Made by a program: the position numbers and the translations under genes | Source of the DNA: Arenibacter echinorum | GTDB lineage: Bacteria > Bacteroidota > Bacteroidia > Flavobacteriales > Flavobacteriaceae | NCBI RefSeq assembly: GCF_003259375.1 | Contig: NZ_QLLN01000004.1 | Location: 124,001-188,000 of the forward strand | Direction of reading: 5' to 3' | Length of the DNA stretch: 64,000 bases | Shown: positions 26,601 through 35,979 of the stretch, one piece after another | Layout: each line of letters opens with the position of its first letter | Position numbering within the stretch: the first letter of the stretch is position 1 | Notes under the pieces: model-generated | What the model was told of the DNA's origin: nothing | What the model saw: the letters and a program-made list of their open reading frames with translations, nothing else | Database searches by the model: none

Positions 26601-28802
26601 ATGTTGATCTATCTTTTAAAATTTAGTGCGTGTTTGGCCATACTCCTGCTATTTTACAAGTTAGCGCTGGAGAAGGTCCATATTCATAATTTTAAAAGAT
26701 ATTATCTGCTTTCTGCATTTCTCATTTCCCTAAGTATTCCCTTAATCACCTTTACCCAATATGTTACCGTAACCATAGAGCCGTCCCTGATTGAAACGTA
26801 CATTGACCAAACCAGTAGTAATCCCATAGAAAACAAAACCAACAACGAGCCATTATTACCCATTATTCTATGGTGCATTTACGTTTTAGGGGTGTTCATT
26901 TTCGCACTAAAGTTTTTTGGGAACCTCAGGGCGTTGATCAAAAATATTAAGCATAATCCCAAACTGAAATCGGGACGTATCCATCACGTGTTGCTTCAAG
27001 AACTTATTGCTCCGCATACCTTTTTTAGCTATATTTTTTTCAACAGAACCAATTACGAATCCCAGAAAATTCCGCAAGAAGTTTTTTGGCATGAGGAAAC
27101 CCATGCCAACCAAAAACACAGCTTGGATATCTTACTGTTGGAGCTGCTTCAAATTGTCTTCTGGTTTCACCCATTGATTTACTGGGCAAAGCATTTGGCA
27201 AAACTGAACCACGAATTTTTAGCGGACCAGGCCGTTTTAAACAGGGGGGCTAGTGTTCCCAACTATCAAAACTTGGTATTGGCATTCTCATCAAATGCCG
27301 TAACATCCCCTTTGGCAAACGCCATTCATTATTCATCAATCAAAAAACGAATCGTCATCATGAAAACACAAACATCAAAAAGAGTCATTTGGCTTAAAAG
27401 TTTATTGCTAATTCCATTAATGGCACTCCTACTCTACAGTTTTAGCACCAAAGAAGTGCTTGAAGTTCAAAAAATCGAAACCATTACTATTGAGCAGGAC
27501 TACCATCAAGAAACAATAATAGAGGATATTGAACAGGAAAAAATTAATGATTCAAGAAATCAAAATATTCCAACACAAGAAATTTCTATAGCCATTAATA
27601 AAAAAGGACAGTTGTTGGTCAATGTTGATTTGGTTAATATCGAAGACCTAAAATCGCACCTACTTAAATACAACCAAGGCCTAACAAAAGAACAAAGGGA
27701 GAAAAGCGTTAGGGCCGTTATTAGTGTAGAGAAAGAAACCCCGGCCAACATCATTAAACAAGTAGATGCCATTTTAATGGACTATGGTGTAGCCACCATT
27801 GACATTAAAGGACCAACAAAATCCCCAACCCAAGTCGGGGCCACCAAAACCGAAATAAAGGAATTCAACACCCTCGCCAAAAAATACAATGCACAACCCC
27901 AAGAAACAAGGGTTATTCCGTTAAAAGACCTAAAGAAATTAGAAACTTTTTACGGTCGTATGAGCAATGAGCAGAAACAGCAGGCACAGCCCTTTCCAGA
28001 ATGCCCACCAGTTCCACCAGCCCCTGATCCTGCTCCAGCTCCAAAGTTGGTTCCAACCATAAAAAAAGGTGAGCCAAGTCCTATTCCACCAGTTCCAACT
28101 CCGCCAAAGACAGAAACAAAAGTTGACCATACAGAAGCGTTAGGAAACAATAATCATATCTCAAGAAAAGTGCTGTCGAAAGCGAAAATGGTACCTGTTG
28201 TTAGCTCCGATTTTCCACCACCTCCTCCAACTATTGCAACCCACGTCAATACAGAAAACTATTCGAAGGAAGTGAAATATGCGATTAACACCTATTTAAA
28301 AAAAGCGAAAAGCTATAGGGCTGCAGTCTCCCGTTACCACAACGCGCACATGGGAAGTATTAATGAACTAAAAAAAAACTATGTTGAAGTAATGCAATTA
28401 TACGATACATATAAAAAATTGGCATATAAGGAAAATCATTATGTGCACCCGGTCCCTTTATATTCTGATCCTAAAGGAGAGTTTGGAAATCCAGATTCCA
28501 CACCAAATAAGGAAGAAGATAATATTCCAGCACCAACTTTAAAAAGTAGCACCGATCAAAAATTAAAAGCTATAAAAGAGCCTTCTGTATATTATGGACA
28601 TTTGTACACTGCACCTCAACCACCAGCTCAAAAAAATCCAGATCCAGTGGAATATATAAAGGAATTGGCCGAAAAAGGTGCGACCTTTTATATTGGCCCC
28701 CATCAATATAAGACGGATGAAGCAATCGAATTGGTTCGAAAGAGCAAAAATGCAAGCATTGATGTGAGCGATTACCCAGTCGTGAGACTGGGTGGTTGTT
28801 GA
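26601..28802 (+). CDS. M56-family BlaR1-type membrane metallopeptidase (pair 1)
   Basis: A 733-residue membrane protein: helices at about 1-20, 35-55 and 87-107, then a cytoplasmic zinc-protease domain with H164-E-E-T-H168 and the third ligand E181 region (LLELLQIVFWFHPL), and a helix at about 268-285 leading outside. The external part (about 290-733) has no penicillin-binding domain; it has a TonB-like or anti-repressor linker and proline-rich stretches (about 478-520 and 545-555). On sensing a signal it should cleave the BlaI partner. The signal is unknown. Confidence 0.88.
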   Translation: MLIYLLKFSACLAILLLFYKLALEKVHIHNFKRYYLLSAFLISLSIPLITFTQYVTVTIEPSLIETYIDQTSSNPIENKTNNEPLLPIILWCIYVLGVFIFALKFFGNLRALIKNIKHNPKLKSGRIHHVLLQELIAPHTFFSYIFFNRTNYESQKIPQEVFWHEETHANQKHSLDILLLELLQIVFWFHPLIYWAKHLAKLNHEFLADQAVLNRGASVPNYQNLVLAFSSNAVTSPLANAIHYSSIKKRIVIMKTQTSKRVIWLKSLLLIPLMALLLYSFSTKEVLEVQKIETITIEQDYHQETIIEDIEQEKINDSRNQNIPTQEISIAINKKGQLLVNVDLVNIEDLKSHLLKYNQGLTKEQREKSVRAVISVEKETPANIIKQVDAILMDYGVATIDIKGPTKSPTQVGATKTEIKEFNTLAKKYNAQPQETRVIPLKDLKKLETFYGRMSNEQKQQAQPFPECPPVPPAPDPAPAPKLVPTIKKGEPSPIPPVPTPPKTETKVDHTEALGNNNHISRKVLSKAKMVPVVSSDFPPPPPTIATHVNTENYSKEVKYAINTYLKKAKSYRAAVSRYHNAHMGSINELKKNYVEVMQLYDTYKKLAYKENHYVHPVPLYSDPKGEFGNPDSTPNKEEDNIPAPTLKSSTDQKLKAIKEPSVYYGHLYTAPQPPAQKNPDPVEYIKELAEKGATFYIGPHQYKTDEAIELVRKSKNASIDVSDYPVVRLGGC

Positions 28803-28861
28803 TCCATCACATTCCTAACATGAAAGAAATTTCCGAAATGGTAAGTAAAAATTTAAGCAGT

Positions 28862-28974
28862 CCTGCAAGGTTTTAAAAACCTTGTAGGACTAAAACCTCA
28901 ACCTAGCCGGGAATTCCAAACAAAAAATCATGCACTCACATTATACCTACAAGGTTAAAAAAAGACCTTGCAGG
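28862..28974. repeat. Pair of CCTGCAAGG palindromic repeats
   Basis: Hairpins at 28862-28888 and 28946-28974, again in opposite orientation, with a spacer of about 57 bp. Much of the spacer (GGGAATTCCAAACAAAAAAT and following) recurs between the repeats at 29351-29377 and 29434-29460. Confidence 0.88.
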
Positions 28975-28977
28975 ATT

Positions 28978-29265
28978 TGGGACAGGCTGATAAAAAGCAA
29001 AAATAATGCCCTGGAAAAGCCAACGCAAAACCGATTAACGATGATATCGGGTTTTTGCAATACAATGGCTCCCCACCCTGGATAGGGAGGGGTGTATTCT
29101 TTGCTGACAGCGAGTCGGGGAAGAAGACGGGGTGGGTGGAAAGCCTATACCAATTGGGATTGCACTAATAGCCGCATCACAATAGCCCAGGGATGCACGC
29201 TACCCCTTGCGCCATCTCGACGAAAAAGCCGGGATGCCACCTTCCCCTACATATCATAAGTTAGT
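28978..29265. repeat. Compound intergenic repeat, copy A
   Basis: A stretch of about 290 bp that recurs, diverged, at 30314-30694. It contains GGCTCCCCACCCTGGATAGG near 29068, the GACAGCGAGTCGGGGAAGA segment, and GCCCAGGGATGCACGCTACC near 29187. No gene is visible in it. Confidence 0.85.
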
Positions 29266-29460
29266 ACTGCAAGGTTTTCAAAACCTTGTAGGACTTATGC
29301 CCGAACCTAACCAAGACAACCAGATAAATCATCATGTGCTTTCTCAATACCCTACAAGGTTAAAAAAACCTTGCAGGATTAGAAGCAAACCTAACTGGGA
29401 ATTCCAAACAAAAAATCATGCACTCACACTATACCTACAAGGTTTTCAAAACCTTGAAGG
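29266..29460. repeat. Three CCTGCAAGG palindromic repeats
   Basis: Hairpins at 29266-29292, 29351-29377 and 29434-29460. The first has the G-U form on the plus strand and the next has the opposite polarity; the third is CCTACAAGG with a CCTTGAAGG arm. Confidence 0.88.
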
Positions 29461-29544
29461 ATTAGGAACTGAACACAAAAAAGCCAAGAGGCCCAAAAAT
29501 CCAAAAAAAAGAATTCAGGCCTCTCGGCTACCAACTATATTCTA

Positions 29545-29964
29545 TTAATATTGTTCCAATAGGTAATTCAACAGATCCGTGGTAGTAACAATCCCTACCA
29601 AGTCTCCATTTTCAACTACTGGTAAAGCGTGGAATTCCTTTTTAGCTAATATTTCCGTTACCTCCTTTATACTCAAGGATGGAGAAATATGTACGGGGTT
29701 CTTTACCATCACCTGTTCTATGCTCAACATATTGTAAACTGCGGTGTCCACTTGGGAATCATCCTCGCCATAATTATCAACAAAACTGATCCTCAATAAA
29801 TCCGTTAAACTCAGAATTCCAATAATCTTTTTATTGTTCACTACTGGAATATGGCGAATCTTATGCTTTTCAAACAATTTTTCGGCATCCAATAAACTGT
29901 TGGTGTGATTTATTGTAACTAAATCCGTTGTCATAATTTTTGATACTGGCTCTCTTCTTTTCAT
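29545..29964 (-). CDS. Two-CBS-domain protein
   Basis: A 139-residue protein made of two CBS domains (about 8-66 and 80-138). Each has the strand-turn pattern (IRHIPVVNNKKIIGILSLTDLL; FHALPVVENGDLVGIVTTTDLL). Stand-alone CBS pairs bind adenine nucleotides and regulate partner proteins; no partner gene is adjacent. It is a single gene within about 2 kb of repeat-rich sequence, with compound repeats on both sides. Confidence 0.9.
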   Translation of the reverse strand: MKRREPVSKIMTTDLVTINHTNSLLDAEKLFEKHKIRHIPVVNNKKIIGILSLTDLLRISFVDNYGEDDSQVDTAVYNMLSIEQVMVKNPVHISPSLSIKEVTEILAKKEFHALPVVENGDLVGIVTTTDLLNYLLEQY

Positions 29965-30203
29965 ATTTTAATAAATTTTGAAATTGTTTAATGTTTGGTC
30001 CATTTAAAAGGGAGTACCTCTGCCTTTATGATAAGTACTCGCTATAAAACTAATAGGCTAGTTTTACCCTTTTAAACCAACACACTAAAGGTCGCCAACA
30101 TTCCTAACTAAAAACATGATATAAGTCAGCCTAAAAAAGATTCCGAAATTTTCAGCATTTAAAAAGCTGGCAGGATTAGATGCAATCATGACCTTACCCT
30201 ATA

Positions 30204-30313
30204 CCTACAAGGTTAAAAAAACCTTGCAGGATTAGAACCAAACTTAACCTGAAAAAACCAGAGAAACATTCATGCCCTATCACCATACCTACAAGGTTTT
30301 CAAACCTTGCAGG
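30204..30313. repeat. Pair of CCTACAAGG palindromic repeats
   Basis: Hairpins at 30204-30230 and 30288-30313, plus a damaged half-copy (AAAAAGCTGGCAGGATTAGA) at 30161-30180. Confidence 0.85.
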
Positions 30314-30694
30314 ATCAGGGACAAGCGGATAAAAAGTCAAAAAAGGACGCCGCTGCCATAAATAACGCAAAATCGATTAGCAATCACGCCCTGTTTTTGC
30401 ACTACTTAAATGGGGTAGATTCTTTCTCCAACATCAGGACTTCTATTCTAACCGATTTACCGCCAAAAGTGGCTCCCCACCCTGGATAGGGAGGGGAGGA
30501 TTCTTTACCGACAGCGAGTCGGGGAAGAAGACGAGGCGGGTGGAAAGCCCCACCAATAGGGATTGCCCTAACAGCTGTATCATAATAGCCCAGGGATGCA
30601 CGCTACCCCGTCCGCCATCACGACAAAAAGGTCGGGATGCCACCTTCCCCTACATGGGGAAGGAGCTTCCATGTCCTATCCATCAAATGGCAGT
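30314..30694. repeat. Compound intergenic repeat, copy B
   Basis: Second, longer copy of the compound repeat at 28978-29265, with about 90 bp extra near 30405-30470. The best-conserved part is 30468-30652, which follows 29064-29252 nearly base for base. Confidence 0.85.
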
Positions 30695-30774
30695 CCTGCA
30701 AGGTTTCCAAAACCTTGTAGGACTAAAACCGTAACCCAACTGAGATACCTACAAGGTTTTGGAAACCTTGAAGG
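30695..30774. repeat. Pair of CCTGCAAGG palindromic repeats
   Basis: Hairpins at 30695-30721 and 30748-30774 in opposite orientation, directly after compound copy B and next to the stop of the unknown gene. Confidence 0.88.
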
Positions 30775-30806
30775 AACCAGCCCAAAAAAGATGCCACTCC
30801 TGCCCC

Positions 30807-31781
30807 CTATTCATTAATAATGGATTTCGCCTTGGATTTCATTCTTGCCATAAGTGATTTTTTGGGTTCACTCGCCGGTGCGGTGGTATTTTGTTCCAAG
30901 GCATCATTGCCATCTTCCACAACCAAGGATGTACCAGCTTTAACCGAAGTACTATTGCCCTTATTGGCATCTACCGAAGACACGGGCATTTTAGTTTTTG
31001 TGGACGAAATAATCTCGCCCTGAAGCCAAGTTTTCACAAAAGCCGTAACTGCCGTATTTACCTCTTTACCTGCCCTATAACAAGCTTTCCATTGTGGCGA
31101 TTTACTCTCGTAATCCGGATTTACAAACTTTTTAATTTTATAATTATCGGGAGCACTAAGTTTTGCGTTAAAATCCACTTTTGAAACTAAGCTAAGGTAT
31201 TCCTCTAATTTTCTTTTTACCAGAACAGCGGGATCTGCCGGATAACTTTTTTCCCACTTCGTTTTATTAGGGGTTGGATCCTCATACAAGGCCACGGTGG
31301 CTTTTTGCTCCTCCAACATAGGTTCGAACATAGCAATAGACTGGGCATTTTCTTTTGGTGCCCTCCTGAGGTCGGTTAAGGCCGCCTCCAAATCCTTAAT
31401 CCCATCCCTCATTCCTTGCAGTATAGCATCATCCATTCTAGGAGGCTCTGAACTAGGTTTACTGTCGGTCCTTTTCTTCTGGTACGCAGCCATAAACTCT
31501 TCACTATTGCAGTACATCTTAATATATTCACATAGTTCTTTGGCAGCCCCCACCTTGTCCCCTTCCACAATAGTAGCGAGTAACTTTAATCTGGGAAGAC
31601 TCATAAAGTTTGGCTCAACCTCATAATTTGCGCCAAAACCTCCTGTAAAATTGGCCATTATATAGTTTTGGGCGTTGGCGTGGTCCATGCCCAATTTGGC
31701 AATTATATCCTCTCCTATTTTATAGGCCGATATTCCAAGCAGCCCTAGCATGGCCACTAGCATTACATGTTTTGTTTTCAT
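30807..31781 (-). CDS. Uncharacterised membrane-anchored or exported protein
   Basis: A 324-residue protein I do not recognise. The N-terminus (MKTKHVMLVAMLGLLGISAYKIG) is a signal peptide or membrane anchor. The rest is helical and polar, with a proline pair segment (SKPSSEPPRMDD, about 106-118), a possible coiled region (120-165) and a Lys/Ala-rich C-terminus (SLMARMKSKAKSII). There are few cysteines and no enzymatic motif. Codon use resembles neighbours and the frame is uninterrupted, so it is a real gene. It stands alone between repeats and the kinase gene. Confidence 0.6.
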   Translation of the reverse strand: MKTKHVMLVAMLGLLGISAYKIGEDIIAKLGMDHANAQNYIMANFTGGFGANYEVEPNFMSLPRLKLLATIVEGDKVGAAKELCEYIKMYCNSEEFMAAYQKKRTDSKPSSEPPRMDDAILQGMRDGIKDLEAALTDLRRAPKENAQSIAMFEPMLEEQKATVALYEDPTPNKTKWEKSYPADPAVLVKRKLEEYLSLVSKVDFNAKLSAPDNYKIKKFVNPDYESKSPQWKACYRAGKEVNTAVTAFVKTWLQGEIISSTKTKMPVSSVDANKGNSTSVKAGTSLVVEDGNDALEQNTTAPASEPKKSLMARMKSKAKSIINE

Positions 31782-32031
31782 TCCAATAATATTTATAGTT
31801 CAACTTCCTTAAATACGCGTTATTGCTTTGAAAGGAACGGACAATCATCATCATAGCCTCCATACCTCTATCATTTTGCGGCCATTTCCATATAAATACT
31901 GTAAAATTCCATTTAAAAGACCACTCCTACAATCCCCTAAAAACAGGATTTTCATAGTTTTAAAAATCATGGAAAAAAGGGATATATTGTATCAGCGCTA
32001 TGCTTACCTTTAAAGGAGCAAATTGTACGCT

Positions 32032-34005
32032 ATGTATGCATTCAACTCTCCGCATAAATCAGTTGTTTGGTCGTTGCCGTATTTGGCCCTAATGCAATTT
32101 GCCTTTGCTCAAAATTCCAAACTGGACAGTATAGGCCGACAAATAAAAACAACTCCCATTGACACGGTCCTTGTAAATCTATATTACCAATATGGAGAGG
32201 AGCTGGCAAACAAATACCCTGACTCTGCCCTCTGGTATTACAACCAGGCCAAAAAGCTTTCTATGGACCTTAAATATGACAGAGGCAGGGCGGCCTATGC
32301 CAGTCAGGCCATAGAAATTCTAAATGCCCAAGGCAAATTCAAGGAAGCATTGGCCTTAAGTAAAGAAGCTCTTGCCATATACGAAACAATCGGAGGCAAG
32401 AGAGATATTGCTGTAGCTTTGATCAATGTAGGTAGTGAATGGCACTATCTATCAGATTTTCAATTGGCAACGGACAATTACCTTATGGCCCTAAAGATTG
32501 CCGAGGAATTGGAAGACATAAGATTGCAGCGGATTATCAACAACAATCTGGCCTCCATTTTTATCAATCTTAAAGAATTTGAGAAAGGCAAGTCCTATGC
32601 CTCTAAATCACTGGAAATAGCTTATGAACTCAAAAATGACTATGCCATTTCATCTTCCATGTTCAACATCGCCACGGCGGAACTGTATTTGAAGGATTAC
32701 GGAAATGCCCTGAAGCACTATTCACAAATAGTCCAAATTGGGGAAAAAACCGATGATTACATTCTAATTTTGGATGGCTTGTTAGGTACCGCAGACGTAT
32801 ACAATGCAGAGCACAACTATGGTAAAGCTCTAAGTTATTATAACAAAGTAATATACTTAGCCAAAGAAAAAGATGCTCCTGAATATGAAATGTACGCCCA
32901 TATGGGCCTCTCGGACCTATACAAAAACACGGGACAGGATGATGAATCGGTGGCTTCCATTCTCTTGGGCATAAGTTTGGCAGAAAAGCTGGGTACAAAA
33001 TACGAACTAAAGGATCTTTACCTTAAAGCCTCGGACATGGCCGAAAAGGCCAGGGCATATAAGGATGCACTGGAATATCGTAAAAAGTATGAGATTCTTA
33101 ACGATTCTGTGGTCGGGGAAAAAAGTAAACTGAACATAAGTCTGTTGGAAGCCAAATTCGAATCCGAAAAGAAGGAGGCCATGATATCCAATTTGGAAAA
33201 TAATAAAAAGATCCAAGAAATGTCCATTACCCAGAAAAACAGCTTGAACTATCTTCTGTTCGGGGTAATCATGGTGATTCTGCTCACAAGCTATATTTCC
33301 TATAGAAATTATCGTCATAAACAGAAACTACAGACCAATAGGATCAACGAACTTGAAACAGAAAAACAACTTGCGGCAACCGCGGCGGTATTAAAAGGAG
33401 AGGAACAGGAAAGAACAAGGTTGGCCAAGGACCTACATGACGGCCTGGGGGGAATGCTTTCCGGAATCAAATACTCCTTCGAATCTATTAAAGGCAATAT
33501 GATCATGACGGCTGATAATCAACAAGTATTTGAACGCAGTATGGATATGCTGGACAGTTCCATAAAAGAGATGCGAAGGGTGGCCCATAATATGATGCCG
33601 GAATCCCTATTAAAGTTTGGCCTGGACACCGCCCTTAAAGATTTTTGCAACCACATAAATAAGACAGGGGCAGTAGAGATCAATTATCTGTCCTTTGGAT
33701 TGGCAAATTCGTCCATTAACCAGACTGTGGCCATAACCATCTATAGAATTGTTCAGGAACTCATCAATAACACCTTAAAACACTCACGGGCCGAAACCGT
33801 TATTGTACAAATTACCAAAACGGAGCACCAACTTACCATTACCGTAGAAGATGATGGGGAAGGATTCGATACCCTAATATTAAAAAAATCTCAAGGCATG
33901 GGCTGGACCAACATTCAGCATAGGGTTGAATTTCTAAAAGGAAATTTAAACGTGGACTCGGAATATAGCAAAGGCACATCGGTACATATAGAATTTAATG
34001 TTTAA
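32032..34005 (+). CDS. TPR-containing sensor histidine kinase (HisKA_3 type)
   Basis: A 657-residue kinase from the ATG at 32032; a TTG at 32023 is the alternative. After a signal peptide, about residues 30-390 are TPR repeats (SALWYYNQAKKLS, DNYLMALKIAEEL, GKALSYYNKVIYLA and others), probably periplasmic. One membrane helix lies at about 404-425, then a coiled linker, the HisKA_3 box with phospho-acceptor H469 (RLAKDLHDGLGGML) and an HATPase domain (ELINNTLKHS, VEDDGEGFD). It abuts the response regulator with no gap. The TPR sensor suggests a protein or peptide signal. Confidence 0.92.
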   Translation: MYAFNSPHKSVVWSLPYLALMQFAFAQNSKLDSIGRQIKTTPIDTVLVNLYYQYGEELANKYPDSALWYYNQAKKLSMDLKYDRGRAAYASQAIEILNAQGKFKEALALSKEALAIYETIGGKRDIAVALINVGSEWHYLSDFQLATDNYLMALKIAEELEDIRLQRIINNNLASIFINLKEFEKGKSYASKSLEIAYELKNDYAISSSMFNIATAELYLKDYGNALKHYSQIVQIGEKTDDYILILDGLLGTADVYNAEHNYGKALSYYNKVIYLAKEKDAPEYEMYAHMGLSDLYKNTGQDDESVASILLGISLAEKLGTKYELKDLYLKASDMAEKARAYKDALEYRKKYEILNDSVVGEKSKLNISLLEAKFESEKKEAMISNLENNKKIQEMSITQKNSLNYLLFGVIMVILLTSYISYRNYRHKQKLQTNRINELETEKQLAATAAVLKGEEQERTRLAKDLHDGLGGMLSGIKYSFESIKGNMIMTADNQQVFERSMDMLDSSIKEMRRVAHNMMPESLLKFGLDTALKDFCNHINKTGAVEINYLSFGLANSSINQTVAITIYRIVQELINNTLKHSRAETVIVQITKTEHQLTITVEDDGEGFDTLILKKSQGMGWTNIQHRVEFLKGNLNVDSEYSKGTSVHIEFNV

Positions 34006-34623
34006 ATGGCAACAAGAATATTTATAGTTGATGATCATTATATGATCATCGAGGGCATAAGGTCACTACTCCAAAATGGCAAGGGATTGGAGTGGATAGG
34101 ACATGCCATGAGCGCAACGTCCTGTATGGCATTCCTTCAAACACACCAACCACATATTATTTTATTGGATATAAACCTCCCGGACATAAGTGGAATAGAG
34201 CTGTGCAAGGAAATAAAAACCAAATATCCCAAAATTGGGATTATAGGCTTAAGCTCCTATAACCAACAGAGCTATATCAACAAAATTATGGATAACGGAG
34301 CTTCCGGATATGTGCTAAAAAATGCCACCAAAGAAGAATTATTGGATGCCATTGAAACCGTTATGGACGGCGAAAAATATTTAAGTGAGGAAGCGGCATT
34401 GATCGTGAAAAAAAATGTGGGCTCAAAAATACCCATCATCACAAGACGGGAAAAAGAGGTGTTATCACTTATTTCAGAAGGACTTACCAATAACCAGATC
34501 GCTACCAAACTTTTTATAAGTATCACCACCGTGGACACCCACCGGAAAAACCTATTGGCTAAATTCGAAGCCAAAAATACCGCCACCTTGATACGTATGG
34601 CTACACATCTGGAATTTATCTGA
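34006..34623 (+). CDS. NarL/LuxR-type response regulator
   Basis: A 205-residue regulator. The receiver has the acidic pair in IVDDHY, phospho-acceptor D55 (ILLDINLPD), the Ser in GLSSYN and lysine in VLKNAT. The C-terminal LuxR HTH (TRREKEVLSLISEGLTNNQIATKLFISITTVDTHRKNLLAKF) occupies about 143-200. The start codon directly follows the kinase stop, so it is the cognate partner. Confidence 0.94.
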   Translation: MATRIFIVDDHYMIIEGIRSLLQNGKGLEWIGHAMSATSCMAFLQTHQPHIILLDINLPDISGIELCKEIKTKYPKIGIIGLSSYNQQSYINKIMDNGASGYVLKNATKEELLDAIETVMDGEKYLSEEAALIVKKNVGSKIPIITRREKEVLSLISEGLTNNQIATKLFISITTVDTHRKNLLAKFEAKNTATLIRMATHLEFI

Positions 34624-34757
34624 GCAGGCACATCCACTATGCATCAATATTGAAAAGCTTTGAGATTATTCCCCATATTTATGATAATTTTCTGTAACAA
34701 ATCATAGGTTTCAACGTTCTAACAGTCTATAGGAACATCAATCATAATCAGAACACT

Positions 34758-35858
34758 ATGTTACAGCAATTCTTTATGCTCTGCTCCGGGGCTGATACCG
34801 ATATTCTGAAAACTTGCTCCAAGGGAGAACAAAACAAATACGCCGGAATAGGCGCCACAGTTTTCTTTACCGCCGTCATGGCATTTATAGCCAGTGCATA
34901 TGCCTTATTTACAGTCTTCGACAATATCTATACTTCCATTTTCTTCGGCCTTATTTGGGGGCTACTCATATTTAATCTGGATCGATTTATAGTCTCCACC
35001 ATAAAAAAGAGCGATAGCTTTATGAGCGAATTATTACAGGCAACACCACGAATAATATTGGCCATAATTATCGCCATTGTTATTTCCAAACCTTTGGAAA
35101 TGAAAATTTTTGAAAAAGAGATCAACCAAGTGCTTTTGGAGGAGAAAAACAGCATGACCCTTGCCAATAAGGAGCAAATTGCCACACTATACAACCCCAA
35201 AACGGAACAACTGAAGGCGGATATATTGGGCCTTAAAAATGAAATTATTGCCAAAGAGACCGAAACCAATGCGCTTTACGACACCTACATCTCCGAGGCA
35301 GAAGGCACTGCAGGCACAAAATTATTGGGCAAAGGACCAGTATACAAAGAAAAAAGGGACAAACACGATGCCGCCCTGGCCGAACTACAGTACCTAAAAC
35401 AAAAAAACGTTGAAAAAATTTCAGCCTTGGAAGCCCAGATTGCGGCCTTGGATCTGGAATATGCAGATCAAGTTACCAATACACAACCCATTATTGATGG
35501 TTTCGACGGACTCATGGCTCGAATAAATGCCTTGGATAAATTGCCATGGTTGCCCTCATTTTTTATCTTTCTTTTGTTCCTGGCAATAGAAACATCGCCT
35601 ATAATAGCAAAGCTACTATCTCCAAAAGGTGCCTACGATTACAAGCTGGAAGACCAGGAAAGTGCCGTTAGGACGTGGGTGACACAAAAGGTTGGGCAAC
35701 GTGAAAAAGTGCTGGAAACAGACTCCCTTCTAAACCATAAAATCTACAGTGAAATTGCCGAGGAAGAGGAAATATACAAATACAAAAAACAAAAGGCCGA
35801 GGAATTATTAAGACTACAGGCCAATGCGTTTCATGAAGGCCAAGTGAAAAGTCTATAG
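34758..35858 (+). CDS. DUF4407-family membrane protein
   Basis: A 366-residue protein with three membrane helices near the N-terminus (about 32-55, 60-75, 96-113), a long central coiled coil (about 120-245, rich in E/K/Q), one more helix at about 262-280 (PSFFIFLLFLAIETSPIIAK) and a cytoplasmic charged tail. This is the DUF4407 layout. Function unknown. It follows the two-component pair after 134 bp and may be a target or a partner. Confidence 0.75.
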   Translation: MLQQFFMLCSGADTDILKTCSKGEQNKYAGIGATVFFTAVMAFIASAYALFTVFDNIYTSIFFGLIWGLLIFNLDRFIVSTIKKSDSFMSELLQATPRIILAIIIAIVISKPLEMKIFEKEINQVLLEEKNSMTLANKEQIATLYNPKTEQLKADILGLKNEIIAKETETNALYDTYISEAEGTAGTKLLGKGPVYKEKRDKHDAALAELQYLKQKNVEKISALEAQIAALDLEYADQVTNTQPIIDGFDGLMARINALDKLPWLPSFFIFLLFLAIETSPIIAKLLSPKGAYDYKLEDQESAVRTWVTQKVGQREKVLETDSLLNHKIYSEIAEEEEIYKYKKQKAEELLRLQANAFHEGQVKSL

Positions 35859-35880
35859 TTTAAATAAGAACATTTTGATA

Positions 35881-35903
35881 GGTTTTTAGTTAATTAAAAA
35901 ACC
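35881..35903. terminator. AT-rich hairpin between convergent genes
   Basis: GGTTTTTA and TAAAAAACC flank a short loop between the DUF4407 stop and the convergent membrane hydrolase. The stem is weak and AT-rich, so its role as a bidirectional terminator is only possible. Confidence 0.35.
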
Positions 35904-35979
35904 AATTATCCCGGCTGTCCAATTGAGCGCTGTCGAAACCCCATTACCAGTAATATCTGAGGCCTAGGGCAATCCCTAG

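Noticed and set aside
26601-28802. Beta-lactam sensor BlaR1/MecR1
   Set aside because: The penicillin-binding sensor domain is absent; only the membrane protease and an unrelated ectodomain are present.
28862-30774. CRISPR array
   Set aside because: The repeats are hairpins in alternating orientation with unequal spacing and repeated spacers; no cas gene is present.
25966-30774. RAYT/REP element or IS
   Set aside because: No transposase of any type is encoded in the region; only the repeats resemble such a system.
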